Positions 46,389 to 60,500 are shown, counted from the first letter of the stretch. The stretch is 64,000 nt of DNA from Lepidurus packardi (GCA_023053545.1 JAKZAN010000005.1:12338001-12402000), one strand, 5' to 3'. The notes: generated by a model not told the origin, from the sequence alone. Made by a program: numbers and translations.

Positions 46389-46545
46389 GACCTTTTTTGT
46401 AAATGAAAACCTTTTTTGTAAATAAAAACCTTTTTTGTAAATGAAAACCTTTTTGGTAAATGAAAACCTTTTTTGTAAATAAAAACCTTTTTTGTAAATG
46501 AAAACCTTTTTGGTAAATGAAAACCTTTTTTGTAAATACAAAAGG
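46389..46545. repeat. 18-19-bp tandem repeat (accttttttgtaaatgaaa)
   Basis: About eight copies of aaaacctttttt(t/g)gtaaat(g/a) in tandem, with the last copy altered to aaaggacccttttt. It creates a minus-strand open frame of repeated F-T-K-K-V-F-I-Y-K-K-G, which is an artefact. Confidence 0.88.
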
Positions 46546-48029
46546 ACCCTTTTTCTAAATAAAAAAATAAAAAGGAGGAACCTGTCGGGAAGGAAACAAC
46601 AGTTCCTGTAGAAAGTGATTTGCATACCGTGCGTTCAGATTTGTCTAATTCAGATTTCTCATTAAGAATGCTATTATGTGGTCCTCCATTTTCTATTTCA
46701 TTCTTTTATTTTTAGTTATCTTTTGGCTTTACCTGCATGTCATTTCCCTCGCACTCAATAAACCAACCGCCTCAATTTTCTTGTCCCAAAAGAGAGTTTG
46801 CAAAGTTTTTGTTCTCTCTCTCTCTCTCTGAACAACTTGGCGTCGCTTTTTGAGGGCAAAAGGAAAGGACATGTTACTTTATAATGAGTAGAAGTTCTTG
46901 GGCAAGCAATAAGCTTGGCTTGCACGACTATAAAGAAATTTGGTAAACGACTTGGCCGCTCCTTGCAGCGAAAGTGAGCGGTTCCAACTTCAAGCCTATC
47001 CCCATAGGGAGGCCTCCCAGCCGTCTCTCATCCGCCGTGGGAACCCCAGCAGGATAGATTGCGGTGGTCAAAAAAGCGATCGATTTTTCCACCCACGAAA
47101 ACCTTTACAACTTGTATGTCATACAACCAACTGCTAGCCATACAATATTTCAATACATTAAACATTGTCTGGGCTCCTGGGCTTCCTTTGAGAAACACTA
47201 TGTGTTAGGGAAAAGTATTGGGGTATTTACTATGGCCAGCCTGGGGGCAAATTGGTCCGTGCTCCCACCCAAAAACCGCATACTTTTCTCCCAGAATCCA
47301 CCAAATAACCTTCAGTTGACAGAACAACAGATGGAAAGGCGAAGGCAAGGAAAACATCTATTACGTACAGTACATCCACTCAATAACCGCGGATGCGCTA
47401 ACGCTAATGTAAACAAATCAGAAGACTGTGGGTACACTTGTTTACCTAACTGACAAGTGAGGCAATACAATAGTTTCCTTGTTCGCTGTTCCTCAGTGCA
47501 TGTAACCAGGTACTTCGTTACACAAGAACCAAGAAAAAAAAAGGAATTTACCTTAAAAAGCCACGCAAAAACCCGACAAGTTTCTGTCAAGAATTAATTT
47601 ATTAATTTGCAGCCAAAGTTTTTGTTACAAAATGAAAGTTAAAAGGCACACAGAAATACCTGTCCATAATGTAATATTTAAAAAGCAAAAACTGCACTTT
47701 CATACGTTATGTATTGTACTTGCCGGTGATTTATAATGGAAATAGAAAGTTTGGCGCTAAACCGCATGGCTTCAAACTTTGCCAATGCTATGCTTCATTG
47801 CTTAATGGTAATACGAACCCTAACACGTGATGGTTAACCTGAGGCCATCGGAAGTTGGGAAATAATACCCTGAGGGCTTCCTTGTAGCAACGCTGGTGCT
47901 GGTAATCTATCTACCTGACGTTAATGAAGTATCATTGTAGTCTTTTGTGGCTAAGAGTGATTTAATAAGTGTAATTGAAAGTAAAGAGTACGGTAATTTT
48001 TCCAAGCACTCGAAGATTAGGAAGAAAGC

Positions 48030-48355
48030 AAAGATTCAAGAAAGTAGTCCGTTTCCAGTGGCTAAGGAAGGATGCTCTTTACAAGGCGTGCCAACTATCT
48101 TCGTCCATAAAGTGTCACCTTCACTAAATCTCATTAAAATGGGACTTTCTATCTTAAAATATTCAAATTACGCAATGAACTGGGAGAAGATTCAAGAAAG
48201 TAGTCCGTTTCCAGTTCAAATGGCTACGGAAGGATGGCTACAAGGCGTGCCAACTATCTTCGTCCATAAAGTGTCACCTTCACTAAATCTCCTCATTAAA
48301 ATGGGACTTTCTATCTTAAAATATTCACATTACGCAATGAACTGGGTACAAGGTA
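48030..48355. repeat. Tandem duplication, offset about 155 bp
   Basis: The block aagattcaagaaagtagtcc at 48032 recurs at 48187. Both copies continue through gccaactatcttcgtccataaagtg, cttcactaaatctc and aaaatgggactttctatctt to tacgcaatgaactggg. Copies differ by a few bases and two small indels. The frame stays open through both copies, but the peptide has no recognisable family. Confidence 0.88.
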
Positions 48356-50695
48356 CAAGGTAAGACAAGGCACAAGGTCCTTCCAGATTAAGAAGATACA
48401 GGCTTTAGCAACGGGAAGTATATATACCAGTACAATTCTTGTTCAACGCAAGGTCTAGAAGGTCAAGGCGGTTCCGCGTGACATTAATAAATCTATGTGC
48501 ATTGAAGGTATTCAAAGTCCTTTGGTGGTTTGCTTTGTAACCGATTCGGTACTTGGAACATAACCAAATACAGTAAACTAAGCCAATACCAACTGCCTCG
48601 GTTAATACAAGGACGTTTCTTCTGTGAGGCAGACGTCTAAAAAACGACTTTTAGTTTGTGTTTCAACTGCGTAAACGTTGCCTCTTGAACCGGGTACTTT
48701 TTGCCGCAATACAGGAATGGAAAAGCTATGACCTTCGAACATTAATGCGGAATTTCCAACCACTTCACGGATCGATTTTACTTTATTTCTATTTTGCTTA
48801 ACTTTGTTTTCCTTAATAAACTATTACCGGTTGGCTGTTGCATTATTCCATTAAGCGTTACTCCATCATCCTAACGAGCTACGAAGGCTATAGCTGTCCA
48901 TCAAATAAGATTACAAAAAAACGGATAAGATCTGTCCTGCAGTAATTAACTTTCCTTTCAACGGGTCAGGGTCTTCCTTTCCAATGGGTAGCTATGTTGC
49001 TTTCTTCCATTGAAACGGAACTTCCTTAACCTATAATGAAGATCAAAGGCAGGAAGGCATAACGGACCGATGTTTGATGAAATGCTTGATAATATGTTGC
49101 CAGAATGACATTATGACAGCACGACAGACTATAACGGGCGTGTATATTGATGAAGGAGATGGATACAGATGATAGAAGCCCCCTGGCGGTTGTAAAAGCT
49201 GCACATTGGCAGAATAACTGTAAAACGGACGTGGCGCTGTACATAATCAGCCTATGTACATGCTATAAAAATGGTTTAAGATTCAATTCTACCGTTAGGG
49301 AATTACTCTATGCCAGCTGCTGCTGGAAGGAATGGTGTTCCGTTTATGTTCTATGAATTGCCATTCCTGCATAAATTTAGGGCATAATGGTATAGATGGT
49401 ATGGATGGTAGAGCCGCAGTATCATTTCAGAGGAAAGTTTGTTTTCGCGAAGTCTAAAAGTCTAAAAAAAGCGAGTCTAACTATAGCCTAAGTTCGTAGC
49501 TAATTTAGTAGTGTTCTCAAACATGGGCGATGGTTAAACTTTCAACCTAATTAGAGAAAAACTGAGGAAATCTTCGGGAGATTTTGCATTGGAAGCTGCT
49601 TTGTATACAATTACCTACATATAACGGTGAAAACTATATACAAGAACGTCTATTTGGGTAGAGCCGACAGGGATAGTATAACAGGTTCTATTCCATGTTA
49701 AAAAAGACACGGATTTGAATTAGTTGTTCAAAATTAAAACTAAAATTGGCTCGCAGATTAGTTCAAGCCGGTTATTTGCTCCGTTTCGCCTTTTTTTTGC
49801 AGTTAAAATCAAGATGGCCATCTATATAACGTCGTAAAATAGAGCATGTCAATTAACTATGGCAAAAAGAAAATTCCTATTAATTAGAATTACGTAACGG
49901 CGGAATTATTTATCCCATTTATGCTTACAAATGCCTCGAAAGAAATCCTCCAATTTTTTTAGTATTATTAGAAACTTATGTAGTTTATTTTATTAATTTA
50001 GTTTATTTAGAAACTCTTAATATTATAATAAATTTCACTTACCAAACCTATTGTCTCTAATTACATTATTTATAAATAGTATTATAATAATACAATTACT
50101 GAAATAATATCGAAAGAAATAAAAACGTAGTTTTACAGTTAAAATTTTTAAAACATTCTTAGAAAGATATTTTTCTTTTTTATTTACAAGTTTTCCAAAA
50201 GCGCTCCAATTACGAAATCGTGCAAGGAAGTTCGGCACAAGACAAAATGTTTTTTTTTTTTTTTTTTTGGGGGGGGGGGAGAATGCACCATAGTTTGTAT
50301 TCTAGTCCATCATGGGGAAGTCAACCTCACCGTCCTTCACTTAAGCAAATCTGGATCTACTCTATAACCCTTTAATAAGCGCAAAAACTTCTCCTTTGTC
50401 TTCTAGACAGGAGAGACACAAATTAGGAACTATTTTGCATTGTACAATAAAGAGAAACTATCGGAAAAGGAATGCCGCACGCTTTTTGTCTAATACAAGG
50501 CCAAAGCGGCGAAGTAACAAAGGTGAACAGCATTTCGCTTTTTCAACCTTATTAATTGTTACATGACTACCCAAATGCAGTCAATATACGTTTATATTTC
50601 AAAAAACTTTAAAAAAAAACTTTAAAAAGTGTTTACAAAGGTCACCATGTTGGTTCCTGTAAAGGCAACAGTGAATTCTTGGTATCAGATAAGCA

Positions 50696-51325
50696 ACAGG
50701 CTCTCTAGTTTCAGAACCTAGACATAAAAATGACACCAGTTATGTCATATTCTTGCAAAACGTTCTCGGGGAAAAAGAATGACCAACGGGTACCACTCGA
50801 GTTGAAAATTGATACTTGGATTGGAAATGCATTAGGTTAGGTTCGATTAGATTAACGATTCTCCTCAACTTTCCTTGAAGAGAATCGTTAAAACCTCACT
50901 CTATTAGCTGAAAAAGAAAAATTCATTGTTCAAACTTGACACACTCGTGTCACTTTTGTCAGCGAGATACCATACATACATTTGTCACTAAATCTGGAGA
51001 ACGTGCTGCCAACAGGCTCTCTAGTTTCAGAACCTAGACATAAAAATGACACCCGTTATGTCATATTCTTGCAAAACGTTCTCCGGAAAAAAGAATGACA
51101 AACGGGTACCACTCGAGTTGAAAATTGATACTTGGATTGGAAATGCATTAGGTTAGGTTCGATTAGGTTAACGATTCTCCTCAACTTTCCTTGAAGAGAA
51201 TCGTTAAAACCTCACTCTATTAGCTGAAAAAGAAAAATTCATTGTTCAAACTTGACACACTCGTGTCACTTTTGACAGCGGGATACCATACATACATTTG
51301 TCACTAAATCTGGAGAACGTGTTGC
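50696..51325. repeat. Recent tandem duplication, offset about 315 bp
   Basis: About 300 bases starting caacaggctctctagtttcag at about 50696 recur at about 51010 with only a handful of changes (for example caccagtt/cacccgtt and gtcagcgag/gacagcggg). The near identity indicates a young duplication. Each copy has the inverted pair aacgattctcctcaactttcc / gaagagaatcgtt, so each can form a small hairpin. Confidence 0.9.
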
Positions 51326-53189
51326 AAATAAGGCATAGGAAACGGGGCCCACTTGACGTGCTAAACGAAATGCTCTTTGTGCGACCGAAGTATCTCCATA
51401 TTCAAACTGTCATCTTCGGCAAGCCCGAATCTCAAGGTTTTTACTATATTACCCCTGCAGAAAGGACGCTGCATTATTAAACATGGGTTTATGTTTATAG
51501 AGTGGCTGAGGGTGACGTCATATTCCATAATCGACTGCCGACCTGGAATGGCGTTAAGATTCTCGCGTTTTTTTTTTCGAAAGTTTGGGAAAAATGCGAC
51601 CCAAAATGCGCACGAAATTCCCTATAAAGATTTGTCGAGTTTGTAATAAATACTTGGCTCTATTCACAACAGGTGTTATGTACAAATATAACTGCCCCGA
51701 AAAAATACACAAAAAAATGTGTCACCTCTTTTCCATCCACAATTCCTTGTGTAAACCTTTTTTTTTTTTTTTTTTGTTTAACGAACGCAAGTTTTCTTCG
51801 AGTGAAATGCGACCAACGACTCCACAGCTTTTCTTAAATGAGCTTCCCGCAAGAAAAGAAAGAAAAAACAAGGAATACGTCATGCTCAGCCCAAAATGGG
51901 CAAGTGAGAAACTTTCCCCCAAACTTCGTGGTACCACGCTACCCTTTTTGGGGGGGTTTATCTCTCTCTCTTTTGAATTCATTTGCTATTCACAATTCAC
52001 AACAAGTCGCGTTCTTCATGCCAAGTAATTATGCGTCGTCCCGCAATTGTACCGTTTGGGATACACTTGATCAGATTGGCTGAAGCGGATGACTACACAC
52101 CGTTTTGTGTTCAAACACTGGCCAACCCTTCCGCTTTTTCCTGTCCAATTAACGTCTAAACTGTTTTGTAAGTGCTTTTCAGTTCAAATGCCAAGACTCT
52201 GCTTTGGATTTCTTGAAGAGTTTCTGATTTGACTCGGATTTTCCTTGATTTGTTTTTGGTTTCTGAAAGCAACCCTGCTCTTCATTTGGAGAAATTGGAA
52301 TGCAAACCACACCAGCAAATTAATGTCAAAAACAAGGGCTCAACTTGAGTTTGTTTTGGGGTGGTGGTGAAAGGCAGTTTTTTTTTGTTTTTTCTTGTTT
52401 TGCCGGGATAATACTCTAATTGGGAGGTGAAGACAATGGGGTGAAAAGGATAAACTGTAACGGTAATAAGTCTAAACTAAGTGTGTTTATCTCGAAAACT
52501 TGCTCCGCATAGATTTCTTTCTTTTGCTAGCCATGGAAATGTTCAATACATGAAAATGAGGTAGACTTTTTGATAGAAATCTATAACAAACACCAGTTTG
52601 GGGGGGCGAGGGTAATTTTTGGAAAAATTTTAAATGGTGAGGGATATGACAAGGTTATTCCAGAAACATGAACATGGTCTCCTCTTCTAGCTGCGTTTTG
52701 CGTTTTTTTGTGTATCGATTGGTGTAGCATTTGACGGTAAAAGAGAGATACATCTTCCTTTAGCGTTCTTAATTGATCTTGAATCTTCCTTTGTTTTTAA
52801 GTTCACTTCCTGCTACATTTCAAAGCCAGGAGGAAAACAGACTAGTATGCACTCTTTCTTTTCAAAGTTCTGGGAGTTGGAAAACGTTTCTGGTCTTCAT
52901 TTTTTGGTTCACTCAATGACCTTATTTCCCTGGTCTTTCTCTTCTGGACGGTTTTCACTTTTGGTAGTTCAATTCCCCTTCCTGACTAAATTACAATGTT
53001 TTTGATCGCTTCGTCTTAGCTTGCCACGAGGTGCACCCAAACGCCATCTAGGCACCAAGCGGGAAAGCAGGAGCACGGTGCAACTTTTTGTCCGATCCAA
53101 AATACCGAAAAAAACGTAGCCAATTGAACATGTCCGTATCTGCAGCTCTCAAAGCCATGTGAAAGGGAAATCCGGGTTCGAGGAGCTCA

Positions 53190-54577
53190 TCACGTGTACG
53201 GATACGGACTGAAGACGTTGAACAAGATGGCGAAGAGCGTGCAAGCTGCATACACGCCTAATGCCACCCACCAGATGAGTTGTTCGTGGAGTTTCTGCTC
53301 AAAGTTCTTCAGCACGAGTAGGCCAATCGTTAATCCAGCTAAAGCCCCCGTTAAATGAGCCACGTAAGAGACGGGCGGGCCAATTTGCTCTGCTGCGTAT
53401 CTGTCGTAAATGGCGAAGCCTACATCAGCACTCGCCACCACGAAAACGCCCACCAATCGTATCTTCCCGAACTCCATGTTGTTGTAGTTCTATAAGGGAA
53501 AGAAAAACTTGGGTTATCTTCGTTATCTTGGTCTCCATGTCCAAATATGTTACCAATAGAACGTTTGCTAAGTGCGCTGCCAAAAGCGCGTACACTCCTC
53601 CGGATGCACCCACTAAATACACATCAGTATCGAACACGGAAGTGCCCAAAGAGCCTATAGAATGTATAGCATGACAAAAAGAGAACAAATACAGTTGAAA
53701 GGACAAATTCCCCCAAATTGAGATAAAAACCAAGTCTTTACCGGCTAAAACGCCAGCCATGTAGACAGTTCCCACCCGTAGAGAGCCATGGACCATTTCT
53801 AATGGCAATCCCACCAAAACTTGCACCAAAAGATTGAACAACAAGTGCAGCCACCTGGGAAACAAAGCAAAAGGTATTTTTCGATTAGGGAAACAGACAA
53901 AGGACTACTTTCTGACACAAAACGGCTCATACGCAGTAAAACATCCAAAGTTAAAATGCTAGTTTAACAGACAATACAGAACCACGGGTTTCAAGGCAAA
54001 GCATTCCAGAGTGGGTCGGAATGACAGGCCGATAGTTGGTTTTTGTACCCGAAACGGGGTGCCCTAACACGCGTGTCGATTGCAGCCCAAATTCTTGTAC
54101 GTTTCTGTTTCTTTTTCTTCGTTTCTTTCTTCGCAGGCAGGTTCCAGCATTCATTTGCTCCGTCATGCGTTACTATCAGCCAAAGTCTTTCAGGTCTACT
54201 TCCTATAGCTTTGTAGTACTCGTAAAAGAACTCTTTGTATCATTTAGAGAGATAGTCGTCGGTTTGCTCCTTCCTTATTGCCAATCTAAACCACTCAGGA
54301 ATGCCCAGGCTTGTGTGTGGTTATGTGTATGTGCACTTCCTGTGCCACTTTTGGTTGGTAAGTGCGTCTTGCTCGTACATTGCAGGACATAACAAGGAAA
54401 GATTTCGGGATTGGGAGAAGTATAGGGAACTTACCCGGCATGTAGCACCATGTAGAGAAGAAATCGCCATACTTCCCATCTTTTGTCGGGGCGATAGATG
54501 AAAATGGAATTGATGGGGACAGGGCCGGAGGGATTCACTTCGCCCGTCACCACTGTGTAATACGTAAAGAAGCCCAA
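53190..54577 (-). CDS. Rhomboid intramembrane serine protease, 3' exons (5' end not found)
   Basis: Minus-strand exons 54435-54577, 53742-53854, 53554-53654 and 53190-53489 join in frame to 218 residues ending at TGA. In order they show: part of the first transmembrane helix ([10 protein letters not shown]); the L1 loop ending [20 protein letters not shown]; a helix with [62 protein letters not shown] with the catalytic Ser of G-A-S-G-G; then the helix [11 protein letters not shown] with the catalytic His; and a final helix. Both catalytic residues are present. Rhomboids of this type cleave transmembrane substrates such as EGF-family ligand precursors in the secretory pathway. The C-terminal part ([19 protein letters not shown]) resembles the RHBDL1/2 group. 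An upstream exon with the cytosolic N-terminus and start of helix 1 is required but could not be found; it may lie beyond 64000. Confidence 0.9.
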
Positions 54578-57500
54578 CTGCAAAAAGAACAAAACGAAAC
54601 GGATCATGAAAACACGGCTTTTAACTTCAACAAAACTTTACATTCTGATCCACTTAATTCAGTCATGTATATCATAGAATACAAATAAAACTGCGTAGCA
54701 TACAAATACAACTGCGTACTATGGCATACTGTGTAGCATTGCAATAATGAAAAATTGGGGTTTGAAACCACAATAAATGGCGGTTGCTGACGGTCCAATA
54801 TTTCACTGTTGCGTCAAATACGTTTGTGGTTTGAAATTCTCTGTAGCCATATTTCATTGCTGCGGAGATTTCCATGTTGTGTATGATTCATGACCTTCCA
54901 TATGTCATATTCTGTTCCTATCTCTTATTTACAGCAAACAGTTGGGTCTTTCCTTGAAATAATAGGCTCTTTTTCTATGAATTTCTTTTTTTTAAATTTG
55001 TCCTATTTTTTTCCTTAACTTTTTTTGATCATGTTTCTATCTGTGAAGTGTAACAGAGATTGTCAGTTTTTGTAAGGAATGAAAGTCCAATTATGTCTTA
55101 GGAAAAGCTTTGTATGTCACAGAAAAGCCAAGTTTCTATGGTTCGGTCTAAATCCAAAGCTAAGTGCTTATCTAGCTTTCCCTTTCAATGCAGGAAAATA
55201 CCGGCCCTGAGCTCCTGCAATCAATAACTTGCTCCGCGGCTTACAAGCTATTATACTGCAAACGCATAAGCCCAGGTTCTTCCTAGATTCTTTTCCAGCA
55301 TACTTAACGTAGTCATGCACGTAACGTTTTCCCTGATCACGTAGATAAAACATCCACAAACGTCAGGAATGGAAGCTTCCCTTTCCAATTCCACGACCCC
55401 CAAATCTGACCAGCATTAGGTCCCAAGTATTGACTCTGTACCATTGAGAGTATCCCATTCCACAATGTGCGTAAAAAAGTACCCCTGACCTTAGTCTTGG
55501 AATGCCCAAGGTGCCCAAGGTTGGGTTACTTCCCTACGATGACTGTTTAGTCTCGATTACATCCTGGGTACCCGCCATCTATCAACAAACCTTTAAAGGA
55601 GTCCGGGCGTCCTCAAAAAACCATTCGGCACCGTTTAGTAAGTTCCAAAAAAAAGTTGGCCAAGGTAGATTCCCATATAGCCATTCATGTAAAGTAATGC
55701 CCGTCTCCAAACGGACAGCGGATGCTATTTCTGTTCTTCCCAGACGCACACTAAACCAACCTTGGTTTGTGTGACTCATGCCAAGTAAAAAGCCGAAGGA
55801 GTTCCATGGCGAGACTAGAGGCATGTCGACGTCACTTGCGTGGGCTCTTCGGCTAAATGTGAATCTCCGCATTCCAGACCATGTTTTGCGACAAATCTCG
55901 ACAATTGACCCACAATTGACCACTGACCCACTTCCAGGATACGTCCAACGTTCAGCTCGCCTTGGTTTATACCTAGATTCGCACAGTCTACGTATAGTAC
56001 AGTACAGTACAATACAGTACAGTACTGTGCAGATACCCTCAAGCACAGGTGGTGAGCGAGGCCTTCCAAAGACACCCGCGGACCATCGCAGTGTGCCACT
56101 GCTGCTATAAAAGTTCCATTTAGGTAAAACTTTTCCAGCTTTTACAAGGCACTTGATATGGACAGCCAAAAGCCGAAATCCCCACGCATGGCGCGTGGCT
56201 CTCTTTAGCCTCTACCTCTAACCTCTTAACAGATGGCCAATGTGGGACTTTTGGACACTAGATCCCCTTATTATGACTGACACGTCTGCCCTGCCTCCCA
56301 TTGGCTTTTGTTAGTACTGAAAAATTGCATTACGTCTCGGGCCAGACAAGAGAAAATTACAAGTACAGTATGACAGTCGTAGCATCCTAGTTGGATGTCC
56401 GAGCTATTGGAAAGCTAACTCAATCCATTTGCCGGGCTGCCAAGTCTGTCTCTCGGCATAGAATAGATCCTAGTCTAGGAGATTCCTTCTAATCCGTGCT
56501 TTGGCAGCAGCCAAGACAAAAGCGGTAGAAAGGGAAAGAAGAAGAGCAATTTGGCATGTGCCAAAGGTTTTCCATGCTCTCCCTCACTTTCTTTCTCTTC
56601 GGCGTAGGTTGGGAGCGTTTGGGCTCAGGTCAACCAGCTGACGTTTTGACCACCCAAATCCTCAAATTCCACCTCTACAACTTAGACTGCAGGCAGGTAA
56701 CACTACCAAAACGTTATTTCCTGACCAACTACGAGCGGATACTTTCCAAACACGGTTTGTGTTTGCTCCTGATGCCCAAGATGGAGAAGAGTGTTAAACC
56801 AAATGACTGTTGACAGAATAAGGGGGGTAAGTAGAGCCGAAACAGAGCCGAACAGAGTTAACTAGAGCACTAAACTGCCCTAGATAATGTGTGTTCGGCT
56901 TTTTACTCCAAACTAAGAATATCCGGAGGATCCCCTTTGAGAAGAGACGGGCCAAGCTTAAAAATAAGGAGACAGTGGGTTTCAAAATGGCAGCCAGCCC
57001 AAATTACCACTTTTGGCACGTGTCCCCGACTTCCGCTTTGGTAACATTGCCGCGCTTGCTTGCGTTTCGAAACAAGACAAACACGACCGGGTAACTCGAT
57101 GAGAAGCCTGGTTAACCAGCACCGAACCCGAATTTCCCTTACTCTTTCATTTCGACTACCTAACCGCCCCCCCCGTTTGGGCCCCATAAGGTACAATTCC
57201 CTTGTAAATCAAAGTGATTTGATACAGGGGATTTAGGATCATAATAGGGCTTCGCTACTTACATATCGAAGGTATATGGATACAGGAGAACTAGCAAAGG
57301 CATTATTAAGGCTTGAATGACTGAACGGCATGCTTCAGTGCATCCGTTTCCGTGATCTACTTGCCGCGGATCGGCTTCATCTAGCACACGTCTCGTACCT
57401 TGTTTTCTTTCCAGTACCATGGCAACCTCAATCTCAACGTCACATCAAACTAGCTCCTGCCAAGTCGGAATCCCCTTTCCTGACAAATCCAAGTAGAAAG

Positions 57501-60500
57501 AAACTCACAAGGCACGCATCTTTCTGGATCACTCGGCCAAGCACATATTTTGGTCCCGTTTTACGACAATCCATTTACCTTAGCCCGCTAACATTTCACT
57601 GTTGCCACCGGACCAGGACCAGGACGGTTCCGACTTTTGAATTTCGCCAGTCCGCGCGTTAAAAGCAAAGGAAAAGGCTTTTCACTGTTGCCAACAATGA
57701 AATTATCTGCCCCATCTGCCCCATGTACACACTTTTACTAGGCCAGTGAACACTCGACGCTTTCACTGTCTTGTTGTTGTTTTTGTTGTGATTCACTGTT
57801 AATTTCAACCAGTTTAATTTCAACATTGTTAATTTCAACATTTAAACCAATCAACCCGCGGATTGGACATGTATCACGTTGTGTAACCGCGCCAATGTAA
57901 GTTCACGCGTATCAAGTAAATCCATTTCTCAAAGGTCTTTTAGTTGTGTCTGCTAATTTTAGAACAACTTGGGGAAAAACTAGAAACCGCCCGGTTTTAC
58001 CCCGAATATAAGTTTAATATACACAAAATTACAAGGGCAGGCTAAAAGAAGGCTACTTATTCTTCGTGCCGACACCCAAAATCCATATTAGCCAGATGTC
58101 TACAATCATAAAAAGCAAGTTAGAACGTTCAAGAAAGGCACACTTATTGTACTACAAAGGAAAACCGCTAAGCTGTTTCATTTTTTTTCTTATTCTTTCC
58201 CTTTCCGCTGGTAAAGGATTTTCCTTCTTTTTTATTCTTTCGGGTTCAAAGGGGCTTTTGCAGAAATTAACTTGTATTTACGAGGTAATTACAAACCCGA
58301 GCGCAGCTACCTTTCGGGATTGAACAAAAAGAAAAGGGGCGCGACTTTTGAGGGCCTGCTGAAGCCTTCTGAAGCGTAAGACCACCCTGGGATCCTTTGG
58401 GAGCGAACACACCTCTGACAGCAATGGAGGGGGTAAATATTATATTAGTCGGGGGCAAGAGCCCCTTTTAGCGAGAAACGGTCGACTCGTTGCATGCGGC
58501 GCAGTTTTCTGGCCTAATTTCTTTGTCTTTTGCCGGGGGACCAAAGTAGTAGGAGAGAGGCTGATGGGAAGTCCCCAGCGCTGACAAACAGAACATGCGA
58601 ACGCATATGACATGTCGGGGAATCTATACCTTAACTACACCCCGGCATGCTCCTATTCTAGTCATGTAGTCAATAAACTGCGCCCCCTTGAACAAGCTAG
58701 TCGCCTACTGAGTCTGGCCAGGAGACTCCAACGAACGAACGTTTCTCTAGCCACGGGGCGCGCCATCTTTCCCCCCTCCTACGATGCTTGCTAAATGTCA
58801 TTAGACGACATATTGCATGGCATGTCCGTGCTCCTGACTTCACAACAACAATTTCCCTGTAAGGCCTGGTGTTCCTTGCAAGCCGCTTCCATTGCATGCC
58901 TCAGTTCAAAGCCTAATCTGTACAGTTTCATTACTAGCCAGGGTTGCCATTCCATAGCAGGTTAACCCAAAGGAAACTTAACGACGCAAACCAAATACCA
59001 AACCCAATTTGAGAAATTTCTGTAATTTGACAGATGTTTCTTAGAAACTTATTATAAATTGACACATACGAAATTATTCTCATAAGAAATTCACTTCACA
59101 CTTTAAATAAATAGCAAGTCGAGAAAATCCTACAGAAATCGAAGGGTTCCTAGGCCATGTTACGGAAAGACTCAATCCGAAATCCGACAATTTTAATAAA
59201 TTAACTTCTTATAACAGTAATTCCAAGGCTCTTAACTGCTTCTCCTGACAGCAATTCCAAGCTTCAGTAAACTCGTTAGAAAAGGCTCAGCAATAAAGTG
59301 GCGAGGAAGTGCTGCCTTGACTGAATCTTCCCTGAACTTCCGCAGAAATCGAAAAAGGTGGGGTCGAAGACCGTGTCGTATTGACATAAGAAGTGCATCG
59401 CTTTCTGTTAGGAAACGGCGAGGAACTTCCTTCCCTTTTTTTTTTTTTTTTTTTTTATTTTTGAAGAAGACTTTCCTTTCCCTTTCTCACAGTCAAGCAA
59501 GTCAACAAATGCGATAGCTCGGTACCAGAACCTTTTTTTTCTCCTAAAGCAGATTCTAAAACAAACATATTATTGCGGAAATAGTTTTGTTCCGAAACCA
59601 AATATCGAAAAGATCAGCCAAAGAGGTACACTAACCCTCCCTGGAAAAAAGTTCCCATTTTGCAAACTTTTGTCCCGCAAGAACCTATTAGCAATAAAGG
59701 CAGCGTGACAAATGGAGCCACCCAACCCTGCTTCCTTTCCTGGGTGCTGACGGAGACGACCATTTTGTGAATAAGCGTCACCTTATTTGAAGCGCCAACG
59801 CTTCAAAAGCTGGAGCCTATTGTTGCAAGGTCACTTTATTCTTGGATCGTCACAGTCAGCGCTTTTGTGGCATGTGGGTATGGATCGTCACTGCAGTACA
59901 CGGCGTGACACAGGACCTCGGCAGAAGATCCTCCGGTCCTGATTAGGTGCTTCTGCTCGTGGCTTGCGTTCAGTGTCTATGGTTCAGGCATGAGGACACC
60001 TAGGAGACTCTCCATGTGTGGCACGTGAAGCTTTACAGGCTTAAGGCTCTTTTTAGACACTCTACACTCTATCTACCCATTGCTTCCTTTGTGATACGTC
60101 CCTAAACAGCTTTTTTGTTATCTGTCTAAGCCCCCGCGTGTCATATGACACAAAGGGAAGATGCTCTCCCAGCAGCAATGGAGTTCCCCTTCTTTTTCCC
60201 CGTTTAAAAACTATTAACGCATCTCGAGTTACCATAACAGGAGGGGCGTGTGAGTTCCTCACAAAGAGAAGAAGAAGGTTGTCAAAGACCTCCCTATAAT
60301 CCGGTTAGGCTTAAATTGCTGAGCTATCAAGATCAAGGCGCAGAAAAAGCTTTTTTTATAGACTAAACACTACCCGGGACGCCCGCCAGGGGATTCGGCT
60401 TCCTTCGTTTGCATTGAAGGGTCCCCCTATAAGCAGCTGCCTGACAAGTTACCCGCAACGCGTCAGGACCTCCGGATGGTAGCACAAGGGACCATGCCAT

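Larger units (their letters stand above)
39089..53189. other. 14-kb gene-poor interval upstream of the chitinase
   Basis: No exon chain or recognisable domain was found on either strand. The left end should contain the chitinase promoter, with a TGACGTCA at 39129-39136, 41 bases upstream of the start codon. The interval holds at least seven direct-repeat blocks (listed separately), one 47-bp palindrome, CT runs near 46.8 kb and a poly-T/poly-G run at about 50250-50280. The open frames of 60-147 codons here lack domain features or arise from repeats. Single exons of an unusual gene could be missed. Confidence 0.5.

Noticed and set aside
46284-46625. A 113-codon minus-strand frame with repeated F-T-K-K-V-F-I-Y
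   Set aside because: Created by the tandem repeat at 46389-46545.
54740-54800. Minus-strand Q-P-P-F-I-V-V as a possible missing rhomboid first-helix exon
   Set aside because: The following residues (S-N-P-N-F-S) are not hydrophobic enough, there is no sensible donor in phase 0, and no upstream coding continuation.
55582-56169. A 195-codon minus-strand frame
   Set aside because: No domain or splice-site logic; its middle is a translated gtactgtac-type microsatellite (repeated Y-C-I-V-L-Y-C-T).
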